NCBI GenBank assembly: GCA_036677145.1
Contig: JAKFFF010000050.1
Location: 24,536-88,535 of the forward strand
Direction of reading: 5' to 3'
DNA: 64,000 bases
Source: CADEED01 sp036677145
GTDB taxonomy: Bacteria > Pseudomonadota > Gammaproteobacteria > Steroidobacterales > Steroidobacteraceae
The position numbers and the translations under genes were made by a program. This document shows, in pieces, positions 17,232-25,298 of this stretch. The notes under the pieces were generated by a model. The model was not told where the DNA came from, ran no database searches, and saw only the letters and a list, made by a program, of their open reading frames with translations. The number at the start of each line of letters is the position of its first letter. The first letter of the stretch is position 1.

Positions 17232-17237
17232 TAGAAT
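17232..17237 (+). promoter_or_regulatory. -10 element of the tRNA-Thr gene
   Basis: TAGAAT followed by GCGCGCCC, a G+C-rich discriminator typical of stable-RNA promoters. The 11-mer TAGAATGCGCG is identical to that of the rplU promoter at 3598. No clear -35 is visible at the right distance (TTCCAT at 17209 is weak). The distance to the mature tRNA 5' end is 34 bp. Confidence 0.55.
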
Positions 17238-17271
17238 GCGCGCCCTCAAAGCCGGGATGCCGGATTGATTC

Positions 17272-17347
17272 GCCCTCTTAGCTCAGCTGGTAGAGCACCT
17301 CATTCGTAATGAGGGGGTCATCTGTTCGAATCAGATAGAGGGCACCA
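17272..17347 (+). tRNA. tRNA-Thr (anticodon CGT)
   Basis: A 76-base cloverleaf. The acceptor stem GCCCTCT pairs with AGAGGGC. The D arm contains GCTCAGCTGGTAGAGC. The anticodon stem is CCTCA/TGAGG with loop TTCGTAA, giving anticodon CGT for ACG codons. The T arm is ATCTG-TTCGAAT-CAGAT, and the 3' CCA is encoded. A strong terminator follows 16 bp later. Confidence 0.97.
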
Positions 17348-17363
17348 GCTTTCGCAAGTGAAT

Positions 17364-17395
17364 AAGGCCACCGGCAGACGGTGGCCTTACTTTTT
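17364..17395 (+). terminator. Rho-independent terminator of tRNA-Thr
   Basis: A perfect 10-bp stem, AAGGCCACCG (17364-17373) with CGGTGGCCTT (17379-17388), has loop GCAGA and is followed by AC and TTTTT. It separates the tRNA unit from the following acyltransferase gene. Confidence 0.9.
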
Positions 17396-17425
17396 CGACT
17401 TTGGATCGTTGTACCTTCCCGGCGG

Positions 17426-18346
17426 GTGAACCAGAGCGTGCCGAACAGCCCAAATCCTGCTGGCAATGCGGCCGGTCCTCCTGAGAAGCCCTCGCTCTGG
17501 GTCCGCGCGCTGTCGCGGATTCCGCTCTTCCTCTGGTACCCGTTCGCGCGGCTGATGGCCTTTTGCGCCTGGCGCGTATTCCCGTATCGCCGTCACGTCA
17601 TCGAGAAGAATCTGCGGGCCTCGTTCCCCGAATGGGACGAGGGCACCCGTGAAAAAGTGATCCGCGACTACTACCGCGGTTTCGCCGACATGCTGGTCGA
17701 ACTCGTGCATTCACCGCGCATGACCGTGGCGGAGTTCGGGCGGCGCGTGAAGCTCGAGAATCCGCAGCTCGTGCGCGACGAGATTGCGAAGGGCAAACCG
17801 GTGCTGCTGCTCGCCGGTCACCAGTGCAACTGGGAGTGGCTGCTGCTCGGCCTGTCGGCGCAGCTCGGCGTGCCGGTCGACGCCGCCTACAAACCACTGG
17901 TCGACAGCTGGGCGGAACGCGAGATGTTGCGGCTGCGCAGCCGGCTCGGCGCGCGCCTCATCCCCGGGGACGAGTTGTTAGGCGACATCATCAAGCAGCG
18001 CGGCCGGCCGCGCGCCATCGCGATGCTGGCCGACCAGGAGCCGGTCACGAGCGAGCGCAAGCAGTGGCTCAGGTTCCTCAATCGCGATACCGCGTTTTTC
18101 CTCGGCCCGGAGGAGATCGCCCGCACGGCGCGTTACGCGGCGCTGTTCGTGAAATTGCGGCGCGTCGCGCGTGGCCGCTACGCGGTCGAGTTCGTACCGC
18201 TCGCGGCGGCGGGCGAACAAATGCCCGCCGGCGAATTCACCGCGCGTTATGCCCGGATGGTCGAGGAGCAGATTCGCACCGCACCGGCCGACTGGCCGTG
18301 GTCGCACAAGCGCTGGAAGCTCAAGAAGCCCCTGTATTCGAACTGA
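17426..18346 (+). CDS. LpxL/HtrB-family lipid A acyltransferase-like protein
   Basis: This 306-residue protein belongs to the LpxL/LpxM lysophospholipid acyltransferase family, which adds secondary acyl chains to lipid A (or amino lipids) at the inner membrane. The HX4D/E catalytic box is GHQCNWEW near residue 131. One N-terminal hydrophobic segment (LSRIPLFLWYPFARLMAF) can anchor it. Later it has PRAIAMLADQEP and a conserved FFLGPEEIAR. The start is uncertain: GTG 17426 is preferred, because the in-frame region upstream lies in the tRNA terminator; GTG 17438 is also possible. It is close to E. coli LpxL in length (306). Confidence 0.85.
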   Translation: MNQSVPNSPNPAGNAAGPPEKPSLWVRALSRIPLFLWYPFARLMAFCAWRVFPYRRHVIEKNLRASFPEWDEGTREKVIRDYYRGFADMLVELVHSPRMTVAEFGRRVKLENPQLVRDEIAKGKPVLLLAGHQCNWEWLLLGLSAQLGVPVDAAYKPLVDSWAEREMLRLRSRLGARLIPGDELLGDIIKQRGRPRAIAMLADQEPVTSERKQWLRFLNRDTAFFLGPEEIARTARYAALFVKLRRVARGRYAVEFVPLAAAGEQMPAGEFTARYARMVEEQIRTAPADWPWSHKRWKLKKPLYSN

Positions 18347-18378
18347 CACGGCACCTGACTTGACCTAATGAGGTAGTT

Positions 18379-18435
18379 GGGTCCGGCCGTCGCCCGGACC
18401 CTACGTCGCGCTATCGCGACGGCGGTGTGGCCGCC
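18379..18435 (+). other. Three adjacent perfect hairpins in the intergenic region
   Basis: Three consecutive inverted repeats stand head to tail: GGGTCCGG/CCGGACCC (18379-18386 and 18394-18401), CGTCGCG/CGCGACG (18404-18410 and 18415-18421) and GGCGG/CCGCC (18421-18425 and 18431-18435). No T tract follows. They fill most of the 114 bp between the acyltransferase and EAL genes. They may form a structured 3' end, a 5' leader or a regulator target. Confidence 0.5.
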
Positions 18436-18460
18436 GTGGTCCCCTAATCTGGTGCCACGT

Positions 18461-19798
18461 ATGACACACACGACGACACCTCATGAAAACGCTTCGTTGC
18501 TCGCGCCGCTGGCGCGCGGCCTCATGCGCCGCAATCCCGGCATTCTCTCCCTGTCGATCCACGACGCGCGCGGCCACGCGCTCTGGTCGAGCGGGGATTT
18601 TCTGCTCGCGGAGGATCACGCGCTGATCGCGGAAGTCGTCGAAGATCCGCACGACGTGCGCGGGCTCACCTGCGGCCTGTGGTGGGAGAGCGCGGATACG
18701 GCTCGCGCACGTTGTGCCCTCGCGGTGTACGAGGGCATGCAATTCCGCGGAGTTGCGCTCGTGGTGTTCTCGGGTCTCACCACCGGAGAAAGCGAGCGTG
18801 GCGAACGCGTCACGGAGCTCGCGCCCGTGCTGCCGGTGCTCGCCAAGGCCATTCACCAGATGAAGCCTGAAATCAACGATCCGGAAGCGCCGCAGGCCAC
18901 GTCGGACACGACCATCATCGCCGCGCTGCGTTTCGAGAATTATGCCGCCCACGATGAATTCGTGGCTGATCTCGCGGCCGTCGAGCGCGAAGAAAAACTG
19001 CTGACGCTGATCGACACGGCGCTGCGCGAGGACGAATTCGCGCTGCACCTGCAGCCCATCGTGAGCCTGCGCGAGGATGCGTCCTGCGTGGAAAATCCGT
19101 TGATCGTCGAAGTGCTCATTCGTCTGCCGACGCCGGAAGGTGTGTTGTCTTCGCACGAATTCCTCGAGACGGCCGAACGCAACGGACGCATGCCGGCGAT
19201 CGACCGCTGGGTCATCCGCGCGCTGCTGGTGTGGATGCAACGCAATCGCGATCGTTGGGAAGATTCGCGCGCCGTGTTCTCGGTGAACCTGTCCGGCAAG
19301 TCGGTGGTTCGCCCCGACTTCCGCAACTACATCGAGAATTGCCTGGATAAATCCGGCCTGCCGCTCACGGCGCTGCGTTTCGAAGTGTCTGAGCTCGACA
19401 TGGGACTGGCCCCGCAGGAATTCGCCGCGCTGGCGAAATCGCTCGCGGAGCGCGGTTGCGAGGTCTCGGTGGACAACGCCGGCACGGGCACCGGCCGCTT
19501 CGATTTCCTGCGCGAAGTGAACGCCGACATCCTGAAGATCGATGGCTCGCTGGTGGAGGGCGCCGCGGACGACATCGTGTCGCGCGCGCTCATCAACGGG
19601 ATGGTGCACATGGCCGATACGCTCGGCATGCGCACGGTGGCGAGCCAGGTGGATTCCACCGGCAAGCTGCGCGCGGTCACGCAACTCGGCGTCGACTATG
19701 CGCAGGGTTACAGCCTGCATCACCCCGAGCCGATCGATAATTTCCAGTTCGTCGACTGCGGAGTGCAGCGCCCGGTCGCGAACGACGCGCGTATCTGA
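18461..19798 (+). CDS. Degenerate EAL-domain protein (probable c-di-GMP-related, likely inactive)
   Basis: This 445-residue protein has an N-terminal region of about 160 residues without a recognised domain and a C-terminal EAL domain from about residue 180. Some active-site elements remain: EVLIR (Glu217), VNLSG (Asn), FEVSE and ILKIDG (Lys). Others are altered: the DDFG(T/S)G metal motif is DNAGTG (Asp338, Asn339), and the AE(G/F)VE segment is ASQVDS, which removes another conserved Glu. By family knowledge, loss of the second Asp and of this Glu usually abolishes phosphodiesterase activity, so it probably binds c-di-GMP or a partner protein instead. It starts at ATG 18461 with a CCCCTAAT motif 13 bp upstream. 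Its stop is 1 bp from the convergent LysR gene. Confidence 0.85.
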   Translation: MTHTTTPHENASLLAPLARGLMRRNPGILSLSIHDARGHALWSSGDFLLAEDHALIAEVVEDPHDVRGLTCGLWWESADTARARCALAVYEGMQFRGVALVVFSGLTTGESERGERVTELAPVLPVLAKAIHQMKPEINDPEAPQATSDTTIIAALRFENYAAHDEFVADLAAVEREEKLLTLIDTALREDEFALHLQPIVSLREDASCVENPLIVEVLIRLPTPEGVLSSHEFLETAERNGRMPAIDRWVIRALLVWMQRNRDRWEDSRAVFSVNLSGKSVVRPDFRNYIENCLDKSGLPLTALRFEVSELDMGLAPQEFAALAKSLAERGCEVSVDNAGTGTGRFDFLREVNADILKIDGSLVEGAADDIVSRALINGMVHMADTLGMRTVASQVDSTGKLRAVTQLGVDYAQGYSLHHPEPIDNFQFVDCGVQRPVANDARI

Positions 19799-19799
19799 A

Positions 19800-20726
19800 T
19801 CAGCGCGCGGGCGTGTTACGCGCGAGGCCCGCCTGGTACTTGCGCATGAGATCCGCCGCGAACTCGGCGAACACGCGCACCTTCGCGAGGTGCTGTGTCG
19901 CGCGCGGATACACCACCGACATCGAAGGTCCTTCGCACGAGTAGTCGTGCAGTAGTTCGACCAGGCGGCCTTCGGCGAGGTAACCGCCGACCAGCAGGTC
20001 CAGGTGCTGGACGATTCCCTGGCCTTCCAGCGCCGACATCAGCAGCGCCTCGGTCGTGTTGAACGACAGCGCCATCGGCAGCCGCAATGCGCGTGTGGAC
20101 GTGCCTTGCCGGAATTGCCAGTCGCTGGGGCGCGAGGACTGAGGCCGCAGATGCCCGATGAGCCGGTGCTTGCGCAAGTCCTCGGGCGTGCGCGGCACGC
20201 CGGCGCGCGCCACGTATTTCGGTGAAGCGCAGGTGAGCACGCGGGAAGCCGACACCCGTTTCGCTATGAGATCGGGCGCGGTCACCTTGCCGACCCGCAC
20301 CGCGACGTCGACGCCTTCCGCGACGATGTCCACGACGTGATCGTTGAAGCGCACCTCGAGCGAGATCTCGGGATAACGCTGCGTGAACTGCGGGATCGCG
20401 GGCATCAGCAGGTATCGGCCGAAAGGGACGGGCACGTCGACCCGCAGGCGGCCCTGCGGGCGGTCCCGCGCCATGCGCAGTTCATCGTCGGCGGCGTCGA
20501 GCTCCGCGAGGATGCGCTTGCAGTGATCCAGATATATCGCGCCCTGCGGCGACACCGACACTTTGCGCGTGGTGCGATGGAGCAGGCGCGTGCCGAGGTG
20601 TTTTTCGAGCTGCGCCACGTAGCTCGATGCCATGGCGCGGGAAAGATCCAGCGTCAGCGCGGCCCGGGCGAAGGAGCCGAGTTCGGCGACCCGTGTGAAT
20701 ACCCGCATTCCCTGGAGTTGATCCAT
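19800..20726 (-). CDS. LysR-type transcriptional regulator
   Basis: This 308-residue regulator starts at 20726 (MDQLQGMRVFTRV). The winged helix covers residues 1-60 with the LysR pattern FARAALTLDLSRAMASSYVA, followed by LEKHLGTRLLHRTTRKVSVS. The substrate-binding domain from about 90 has GRLRVDVPVPFGRYLLMPAIP, typical of the large DsdC/CrgA-like subgroup that often controls oxidoreductases. The target is unknown; no obvious partner is divergently transcribed, apart from a 63-residue membrane protein 194 bp away. Confidence 0.9.
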   Translation of the reverse strand: MDQLQGMRVFTRVAELGSFARAALTLDLSRAMASSYVAQLEKHLGTRLLHRTTRKVSVSPQGAIYLDHCKRILAELDAADDELRMARDRPQGRLRVDVPVPFGRYLLMPAIPQFTQRYPEISLEVRFNDHVVDIVAEGVDVAVRVGKVTAPDLIAKRVSASRVLTCASPKYVARAGVPRTPEDLRKHRLIGHLRPQSSRPSDWQFRQGTSTRALRLPMALSFNTTEALLMSALEGQGIVQHLDLLVGGYLAEGRLVELLHDYSCEGPSMSVVYPRATQHLAKVRVFAEFAADLMRKYQAGLARNTPAR

Positions 20727-20920
20727 GGCGCCGGATTGTAAAGCACCAGCGGACAATGAATTTGGTTTTGTGTGGTTTTTCCAGGCCAATGACGAGAGTA
20801 GGGTTCAGCCTCAGTCCACCTACGGGTTTGCGATAGGAAAACTAATCCGCAGGTCAGTTACCCGGAACGCTCCGCAGCCCAGCCGCTGTCAGGATGCAAT
20901 CCAACGAAACGAGGTTTGCC

Positions 20921-21112
20921 ATGTTCGCCTTCGACAGATCCGCATTTGCAGTACTCGCGCCATTGGCGCTGCTGGCGCTCGCGGCGGCCGCTTCGAACTA
21001 CACGTCCGAGCCGCGGCCGGAACAGGCCAGTGAGCGGCCGGAGCGGCTTCGTGATGCGCAGCAGCAGGAATCGATGGTCGCGCGCAACCACGCCGCGCCC
21101 ACCCGCCACTGA
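20921..21112 (+). CDS. Small single-pass membrane or exported protein, hypothetical
   Basis: This 63-residue frame begins at ATG 20921 with AGG about 9 bases upstream; an in-frame ATG at 20894 would add nine residues. Residues 8-25 form one hydrophobic Ala/Leu-rich segment, followed by a short polar, Glu/Arg/Gln-rich tail. It could be a membrane-anchored peptide or a signal peptide plus short mature chain. No family is recognised. It sits between the divergent LysR gene and the convergent FAAL gene. The call rests on a plausible ribosome-binding site and the coherent transmembrane segment only. Confidence 0.45.
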   Translation: MFAFDRSAFAVLAPLALLALAAAASNYTSEPRPEQASERPERLRDAQQQESMVARNHAAPTRH

Positions 21113-21131
21113 CGCGCGGGTAGTTGGTTCC

Positions 21132-23108
21132 TCAGACGATTGCGGCCAGCTTGCCTTCGAGGTGGCGTGACAGTTCGGCGATGGTCGGGAAATCGAACAG
21201 CTCGGTGAGATCCACGAGCCCCGGATAAACCTGGTCGATCTTTTCGTGGATTTCGATGAGTTTGAGCGAGCTCGCGCCGATCTCGAACAGGTTGTCGTTC
21301 ACATCGATGTTGCGTTCCAGCGCGGCGTCGCAGATGTCCTTGATCTGGCGTTCGATGTCGGTGCTCGTCGCCTTCGCGCCGCCCGCCGCCTTGAGTTGCG
21401 CGCGCAGGCTCGCCAGCTCGCCGAGTTCCGCGGCGTACGCGCCGTTGACGTAGTCCTCTTCGAGCAGGTGGCGCTGGATCTTGCCGCTGGTGGTTTTCGG
21501 AATGCGTTTCACCGGCACGACGTGCGCGACCTCGAGACCGGTGTGTTCGTTGACCAGGCGCGTGACCTGCGCGGCGATGGGCAGGAACTCTTTCATGTCC
21601 ATGCGATGCAGCACGAAGATGATCAGCTCGTCGGTGCTGCCGTGTTTCGCACGCACACCCGCGGCCACGACCTTGCCGAGCTCGAGACCGTCGGCGCGCT
21701 GCGCGATGCTCTCGATGTCGTGTGGGTAGTAGTTCTGGCCGTTGACGAAGATGATTTCCTTCGCCCGCCCGGTGATGTAGAGCTTGCCGTCCTTCAGCAT
21801 TCCGAGGTCGCCGGTGCGCAACCAGCCGTCGCTCGTGAAGCCCGCGGCATTCGCGGCGGGATTTTCGTAGTAGCCCTTCGTGACATTGTCGCCAGCGATC
21901 AGGATGTGGCCGATGTGGTTTTCGGGCAGTTCCTTGTCCGCGTCGTCCGCGATGCGCACCTTGCTGTACGGGATGGGCTGGCCGCAGGCCATCAGCAGCA
22001 GGGCGTCGGCGTGGTCCGGTGAGAGCGCCTTCGGTTGCGTGCCGACATTGAGCTCGTGACGGTCGACCGAAACGTGTTCATACATCTGTCCCGGCGGTTG
22101 GGGAAAGCTCACCACGAGCGTTGCCTCGGCGAGGCCGTACACCGGATACATCGCGGTGCGCTGCAGTTTCGCGGGCGCGAGCCGCGTCATGAACTCGTCC
22201 GCCAGTTCCACCGAGATCGGCTCGGCGCCGTTGTAGATGAGCCGCAGCGTCGAGAGATCCAGATCGCCGAGGTCGCGATCGCCGAGCACCTTGAGGTAAT
22301 GCCGGAACCCGAAATTCGGCGAGCTCGTGACCGTCACGCCCTTGCGCGCGGCGAACGTCATCCACAACAGCGGGCGGCGAATGAACAGCTCCGTCGGCAT
22401 CACGTTGAGCTGCATGCGATGCGCGAACATCATGATGTGCATGCCGATGAGGCCCATGTCGTGGGTCAGCGGCATCCAGGTCAGGTTGGTGTCCCCTTCA
22501 TTCCACAACGAAGCCTCACCCGCGCCGCGCGCATTGGTCAGGATATTGTGGTGCGTGAGGACGATGCCCTTGGGTTCACTCGTCGAACCGGATGAAAACT
22601 GGATGAACGCGGTGTCCCCGGGCTTCACGTCGTGCACCCGGCCGGCTTTTGAAATGTCGTCCACCTGTTCGGCGAAGAACGAACGCGCGGCGAGGGCATC
22701 GAACGTCGCCTGTTCGCCGGCGGGACCTGCGAACGTGCCGATGCGGTCCAGCGTCTTCTTGTCCGTGTAGATGAACGGCGCGCCGAGTTTCTTCGCGATG
22801 CGCAGCAACTTGTGTTTGTGCTCGTCGCTGATGCCGAGCGCCACCGGCACCGGCACGATGCCGCCGAGCATGCCCGCCCAGAACGCGTCGAGGAACTGCT
22901 CGTTGTTGGCGAGGTAGATGATGAGTTTGTCGCCCGGCTTCGCGCCAAGCTTCTGCAGGTGGAACAGGATGCCGAGCGCACGTTCGTACAGCTCCGCGTA
23001 GCTCACGACCCGCTCGCTGCTCTCGGATTCCAGATAACTGACGGTGCGCTTCACACCGCGGTTCATCGTGATCAGTTCGGCCAGGGTCTGGGCATTGGAC
23101 ATCGTCAT
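21132..23108 (-). CDS. Fatty acyl-AMP ligase with C-terminal acyl/peptidyl carrier domain
   Basis: This 658-residue protein activates a fatty acid as acyl-AMP and can load it on its own carrier domain. The adenylation domain has the P-loop FSSGSTSEPKG near 172, YGLAEAT near 323, TGDLG near 433 and the catalytic C-terminal Lys in KTTSGKIQR near 551. The overall sequence is FAAL-like (AMP ligase) rather than CoA ligase. The last 80 residues are a carrier protein with the phosphopantetheine site GASSL (Ser614). The ATG overlaps the P450 stop (ATGA), so the two are translationally coupled. In polyketide and lipopeptide pathways FAAL-ACP units start chains, but no synthase is nearby. A P450 acting on the carrier-bound chain is a plausible alternative. 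Confidence 0.9.
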   Translation of the reverse strand: MTMSNAQTLAELITMNRGVKRTVSYLESESSERVVSYAELYERALGILFHLQKLGAKPGDKLIIYLANNEQFLDAFWAGMLGGIVPVPVALGISDEHKHKLLRIAKKLGAPFIYTDKKTLDRIGTFAGPAGEQATFDALAARSFFAEQVDDISKAGRVHDVKPGDTAFIQFSSGSTSEPKGIVLTHHNILTNARGAGEASLWNEGDTNLTWMPLTHDMGLIGMHIMMFAHRMQLNVMPTELFIRRPLLWMTFAARKGVTVTSSPNFGFRHYLKVLGDRDLGDLDLSTLRLIYNGAEPISVELADEFMTRLAPAKLQRTAMYPVYGLAEATLVVSFPQPPGQMYEHVSVDRHELNVGTQPKALSPDHADALLLMACGQPIPYSKVRIADDADKELPENHIGHILIAGDNVTKGYYENPAANAAGFTSDGWLRTGDLGMLKDGKLYITGRAKEIIFVNGQNYYPHDIESIAQRADGLELGKVVAAGVRAKHGSTDELIIFVLHRMDMKEFLPIAAQVTRLVNEHTGLEVAHVVPVKRIPKTTSGKIQRHLLEEDYVNGAYAAELGELASLRAQLKAAGGAKATSTDIERQIKDICDAALERNIDVNDNLFEIGASSLKLIEIHEKIDQVYPGLVDLTELFDFPTIAELSRHLEGKLAAIV

Positions 23109-24430
23109 GCGCGGCGTTCCAGTTTCATCATGAGCGGGTGTTTCGTGCGCAGGTTGATGTGCGCTTCGAGTTCGAGCGGGCGGTCGGGCACGTAGCGCAA
23201 CCGGTACCGCCGGGCCACCTTATATAAATGCATGTACATTTCATATAAGGCGAGGGTCTCGCCGATGCAGTGCCGCGGCCCCGCGGCAAACGGCATGTAG
23301 GCAAAACGCGGACGTTCGCTTTCGTGCTCGGGATCGAAGCGCTCGGGGCGGAAGGATTCGGGCTCGGTCCAGTAACGCGGATGCCGGTGCAGTAGATAGA
23401 GGCAGAGCAACACGTCGGTGCCGGGCGGCACTTCGTAACCCGCCAGGGTGTCGGCGGAAATGGTCCGGCGCGACAGCAACCAGCCCGGCGGATACATGCG
23501 CAGGGCCTCATCCACCACGTTTTTCGTGTACTCGAGCTGCTCCATCTCCGAGAGGCTCGGCTCGGGCTTCTCCGGCGTGGCATCGATCTCGGCGTGCAGC
23601 TTCGCCTCGGCCTGCGGATTCTGCGACAGCAGGTACCAGGTCCAGTTGAGTCCGCTGGCGGTGGTTTCATGACCAGCGACAATCAACGTCATGGCCTCAT
23701 CGATCAGTTCCCGCTCGGACATCGGCGCGCCGGTTTCCTTGTCGCGCGCCTCGATGAGCATCTGCAGGAAATCGAAGTGTTCGGACTTGTCCGCCACGCG
23801 GCGTTTCGCCAGCGCGCCGACGAGTTTCGAGAGCTGACGGAATTTGTACGCGAACTTCAGATCGCGCGCCGGCTCCTTCGTCACGATGTCGAACGGGTTG
23901 CCGCCCATTTCCTCGCCGAGCCGCTCGAGGTCGGTGCCGAAGATCGACAGCAGCACGATCTCGAGGGTGAGCTCGCTCATGTCGTCGGTGACGTTGACGA
24001 GTTCGCCGCGCGCGGCCTGCGCTTCCCATTTCGCTATGAATCGTTCGTTGCAGGCGTCGATGAGTTTCGAGAACTGCGTGATCATCCGGCGATGGAACAT
24101 CGGCTGCATCATGTAACGCTGCCGCTTCCACAAGTCTCCCTCGCTGGTCATGATCCCGTTGCCGAGCAGGATCTTGACCCGGTCCAGTCCCGATCCCTTG
24201 GTGTAGTTCTTGTGGTTCGCCACCAGGACGCGCTTGACGTCGTCGGGATGGTTGATGACCCACATCTCGGCGCGGCGCGCCGGCGAGTAGAACCGGTAGA
24301 TATCGCCGTGGCGCGCGAACAGCTCGGTCATGCGATGGATCGCATCGTCGTCGCCGCCGATGTCAAATTGCATGTCCGAAAGAGGGGGAAGTTGCGAGGC
24401 CGTGACCTCATCCTTGGGGTGCGCAGACAT
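23105..24430 (-). CDS. Cytochrome P450, fatty-acid-hydroxylase-like
   Basis: This 441-residue P450 has the heme loop FAAGPRHCIG with Cys388 as proximal ligand. The I-helix oxygen motif is AGHETTA (near 230), and the ExxR motif is EALR. The C-helix carries WKRQRYMMQPMFH. These features resemble CYP4/CYP102/CYP110 fatty-acid hydroxylases more than typical soluble CYP107-type enzymes. No signal peptide or N-terminal anchor is seen, so it should be cytosolic and need a ferredoxin/reductase encoded elsewhere. It is the first gene of a two-gene operon with the FAAL-ACP gene, which suggests an acyl chain, possibly carrier-bound, as substrate. It is divergent from the acyltransferase gene, with 181 bp between starts. 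Confidence 0.93.
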   Translation of the reverse strand: MSAHPKDEVTASQLPPLSDMQFDIGGDDDAIHRMTELFARHGDIYRFYSPARRAEMWVINHPDDVKRVLVANHKNYTKGSGLDRVKILLGNGIMTSEGDLWKRQRYMMQPMFHRRMITQFSKLIDACNERFIAKWEAQAARGELVNVTDDMSELTLEIVLLSIFGTDLERLGEEMGGNPFDIVTKEPARDLKFAYKFRQLSKLVGALAKRRVADKSEHFDFLQMLIEARDKETGAPMSERELIDEAMTLIVAGHETTASGLNWTWYLLSQNPQAEAKLHAEIDATPEKPEPSLSEMEQLEYTKNVVDEALRMYPPGWLLSRRTISADTLAGYEVPPGTDVLLCLYLLHRHPRYWTEPESFRPERFDPEHESERPRFAYMPFAAGPRHCIGETLALYEMYMHLYKVARRYRLRYVPDRPLELEAHINLRTKHPLMMKLERRA

Positions 24431-24479
24431 GGGCGAATTCTACATGCCTTACGGCTTCACCTAACGGGTCCCCCTTTCA

Positions 24480-24508
24480 TTGCAGGGCGCGGCGGATTCA
24501 CCGACAAT
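24480..24508 (+). promoter_or_regulatory. Candidate promoter of the glycolipid operon
   Basis: TTGCAG (24480-24485) and GACAAT (24503-24508) are spaced by 17 bases, and the -10 is followed by CCGCGCC. It is placed well for a transcript covering the genes from 24612 to 28504. It is a moderate match only. Confidence 0.4.
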
Positions 24509-24611
24509 CCGCGCCTCTTTTGCCGGCGCGCGCTGGATGCCAACCGATCCCCCCGACGCAGGCGGCCTGCGTAATACCTTGTACAAGAAGGAGACCCGAT
24601 CGAAGCGTCGG

Positions 24612-25298
24612 ATGACTCCCTTGCGCCGGTTTGCCTGGCAAATCGTCGCGGCAGTGGGTGTCGGCCTCATAAAGATGTTCTGGAGCACGTGCCGGGTGGT
24701 GCGTGTCATCGGTGACGAACACACCGCACGGGCCCTGGAAACGGCTCCGTCGCTGATCCCCGTCTACTGGCACCAGCACCAGCTTTTCTGCGCCAAGTAC
24801 CTGCTCGAGCAGGTGCCGCGCGGCCTGAAGCTGGGGTTCCTCATCAGTCCGTCCGTGGACGGCGACATCGGCGTGATGGTGGTGTCGCGGTTCAAGGGGC
24901 ACGTGATCCGCGGTTCCTCCTCGCATACCGGCGCGCGCGCGTTGCGCGACTACTACGAAGCGTTGACGAAGAGCGGGATCTCGCCCGCGATCACGCCCGA
25001 CGGGCCCAAAGGTCCGCGCTTCGTGTTCAAGCCCGGCGCGATCCTGCTTTCGCAGATGTCGCAGCGGCCGATCCTGCCCATGGCGTATGCGGCCAGCCGC
25101 GCGACGCTGTTTCAATGGGACAAATTCGTGTTGCCGTGGCCGTTCTCGCGCATCGTCATCGCGGTTGGTGAGCCGCGCCAGGTGCCGCGCACGCTCAAGC
25201 CCGAGGCGCTCGCCGCACTCCAGACGGAACTCGCCGCCGACATGAAGAAACTGTTCGCCGTTGCGCGGGATGGATTGAAAACCAGGGAGGCGGCATGA
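24612..25298 (+). CDS. Lysophospholipid acyltransferase-like protein (DUF374)
   Basis: This is a DUF374/LPLAT-family protein of about 228 residues that probably acylates a lipid or glycolipid at the inner membrane. It has an N-terminal hydrophobic segment (IVAAVGVGLIKMFW), PVYWHQHQLF, which stands where the catalytic HX4D-like box is found in relatives, and the strongly conserved ITPDGPKGPR near 137. The start is uncertain: ATG 24612 is closest to the family start, but ATG 24537 (25 more residues) lies nearer the candidate promoter, and AAGGAG at 24588 does not fit either one well. Its stop overlaps the next start (ATGA). Confidence 0.75.
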   Translation: MTPLRRFAWQIVAAVGVGLIKMFWSTCRVVRVIGDEHTARALETAPSLIPVYWHQHQLFCAKYLLEQVPRGLKLGFLISPSVDGDIGVMVVSRFKGHVIRGSSSHTGARALRDYYEALTKSGISPAITPDGPKGPRFVFKPGAILLSQMSQRPILPMAYAASRATLFQWDKFVLPWPFSRIVIAVGEPRQVPRTLKPEALAALQTELAADMKKLFAVARDGLKTREAA

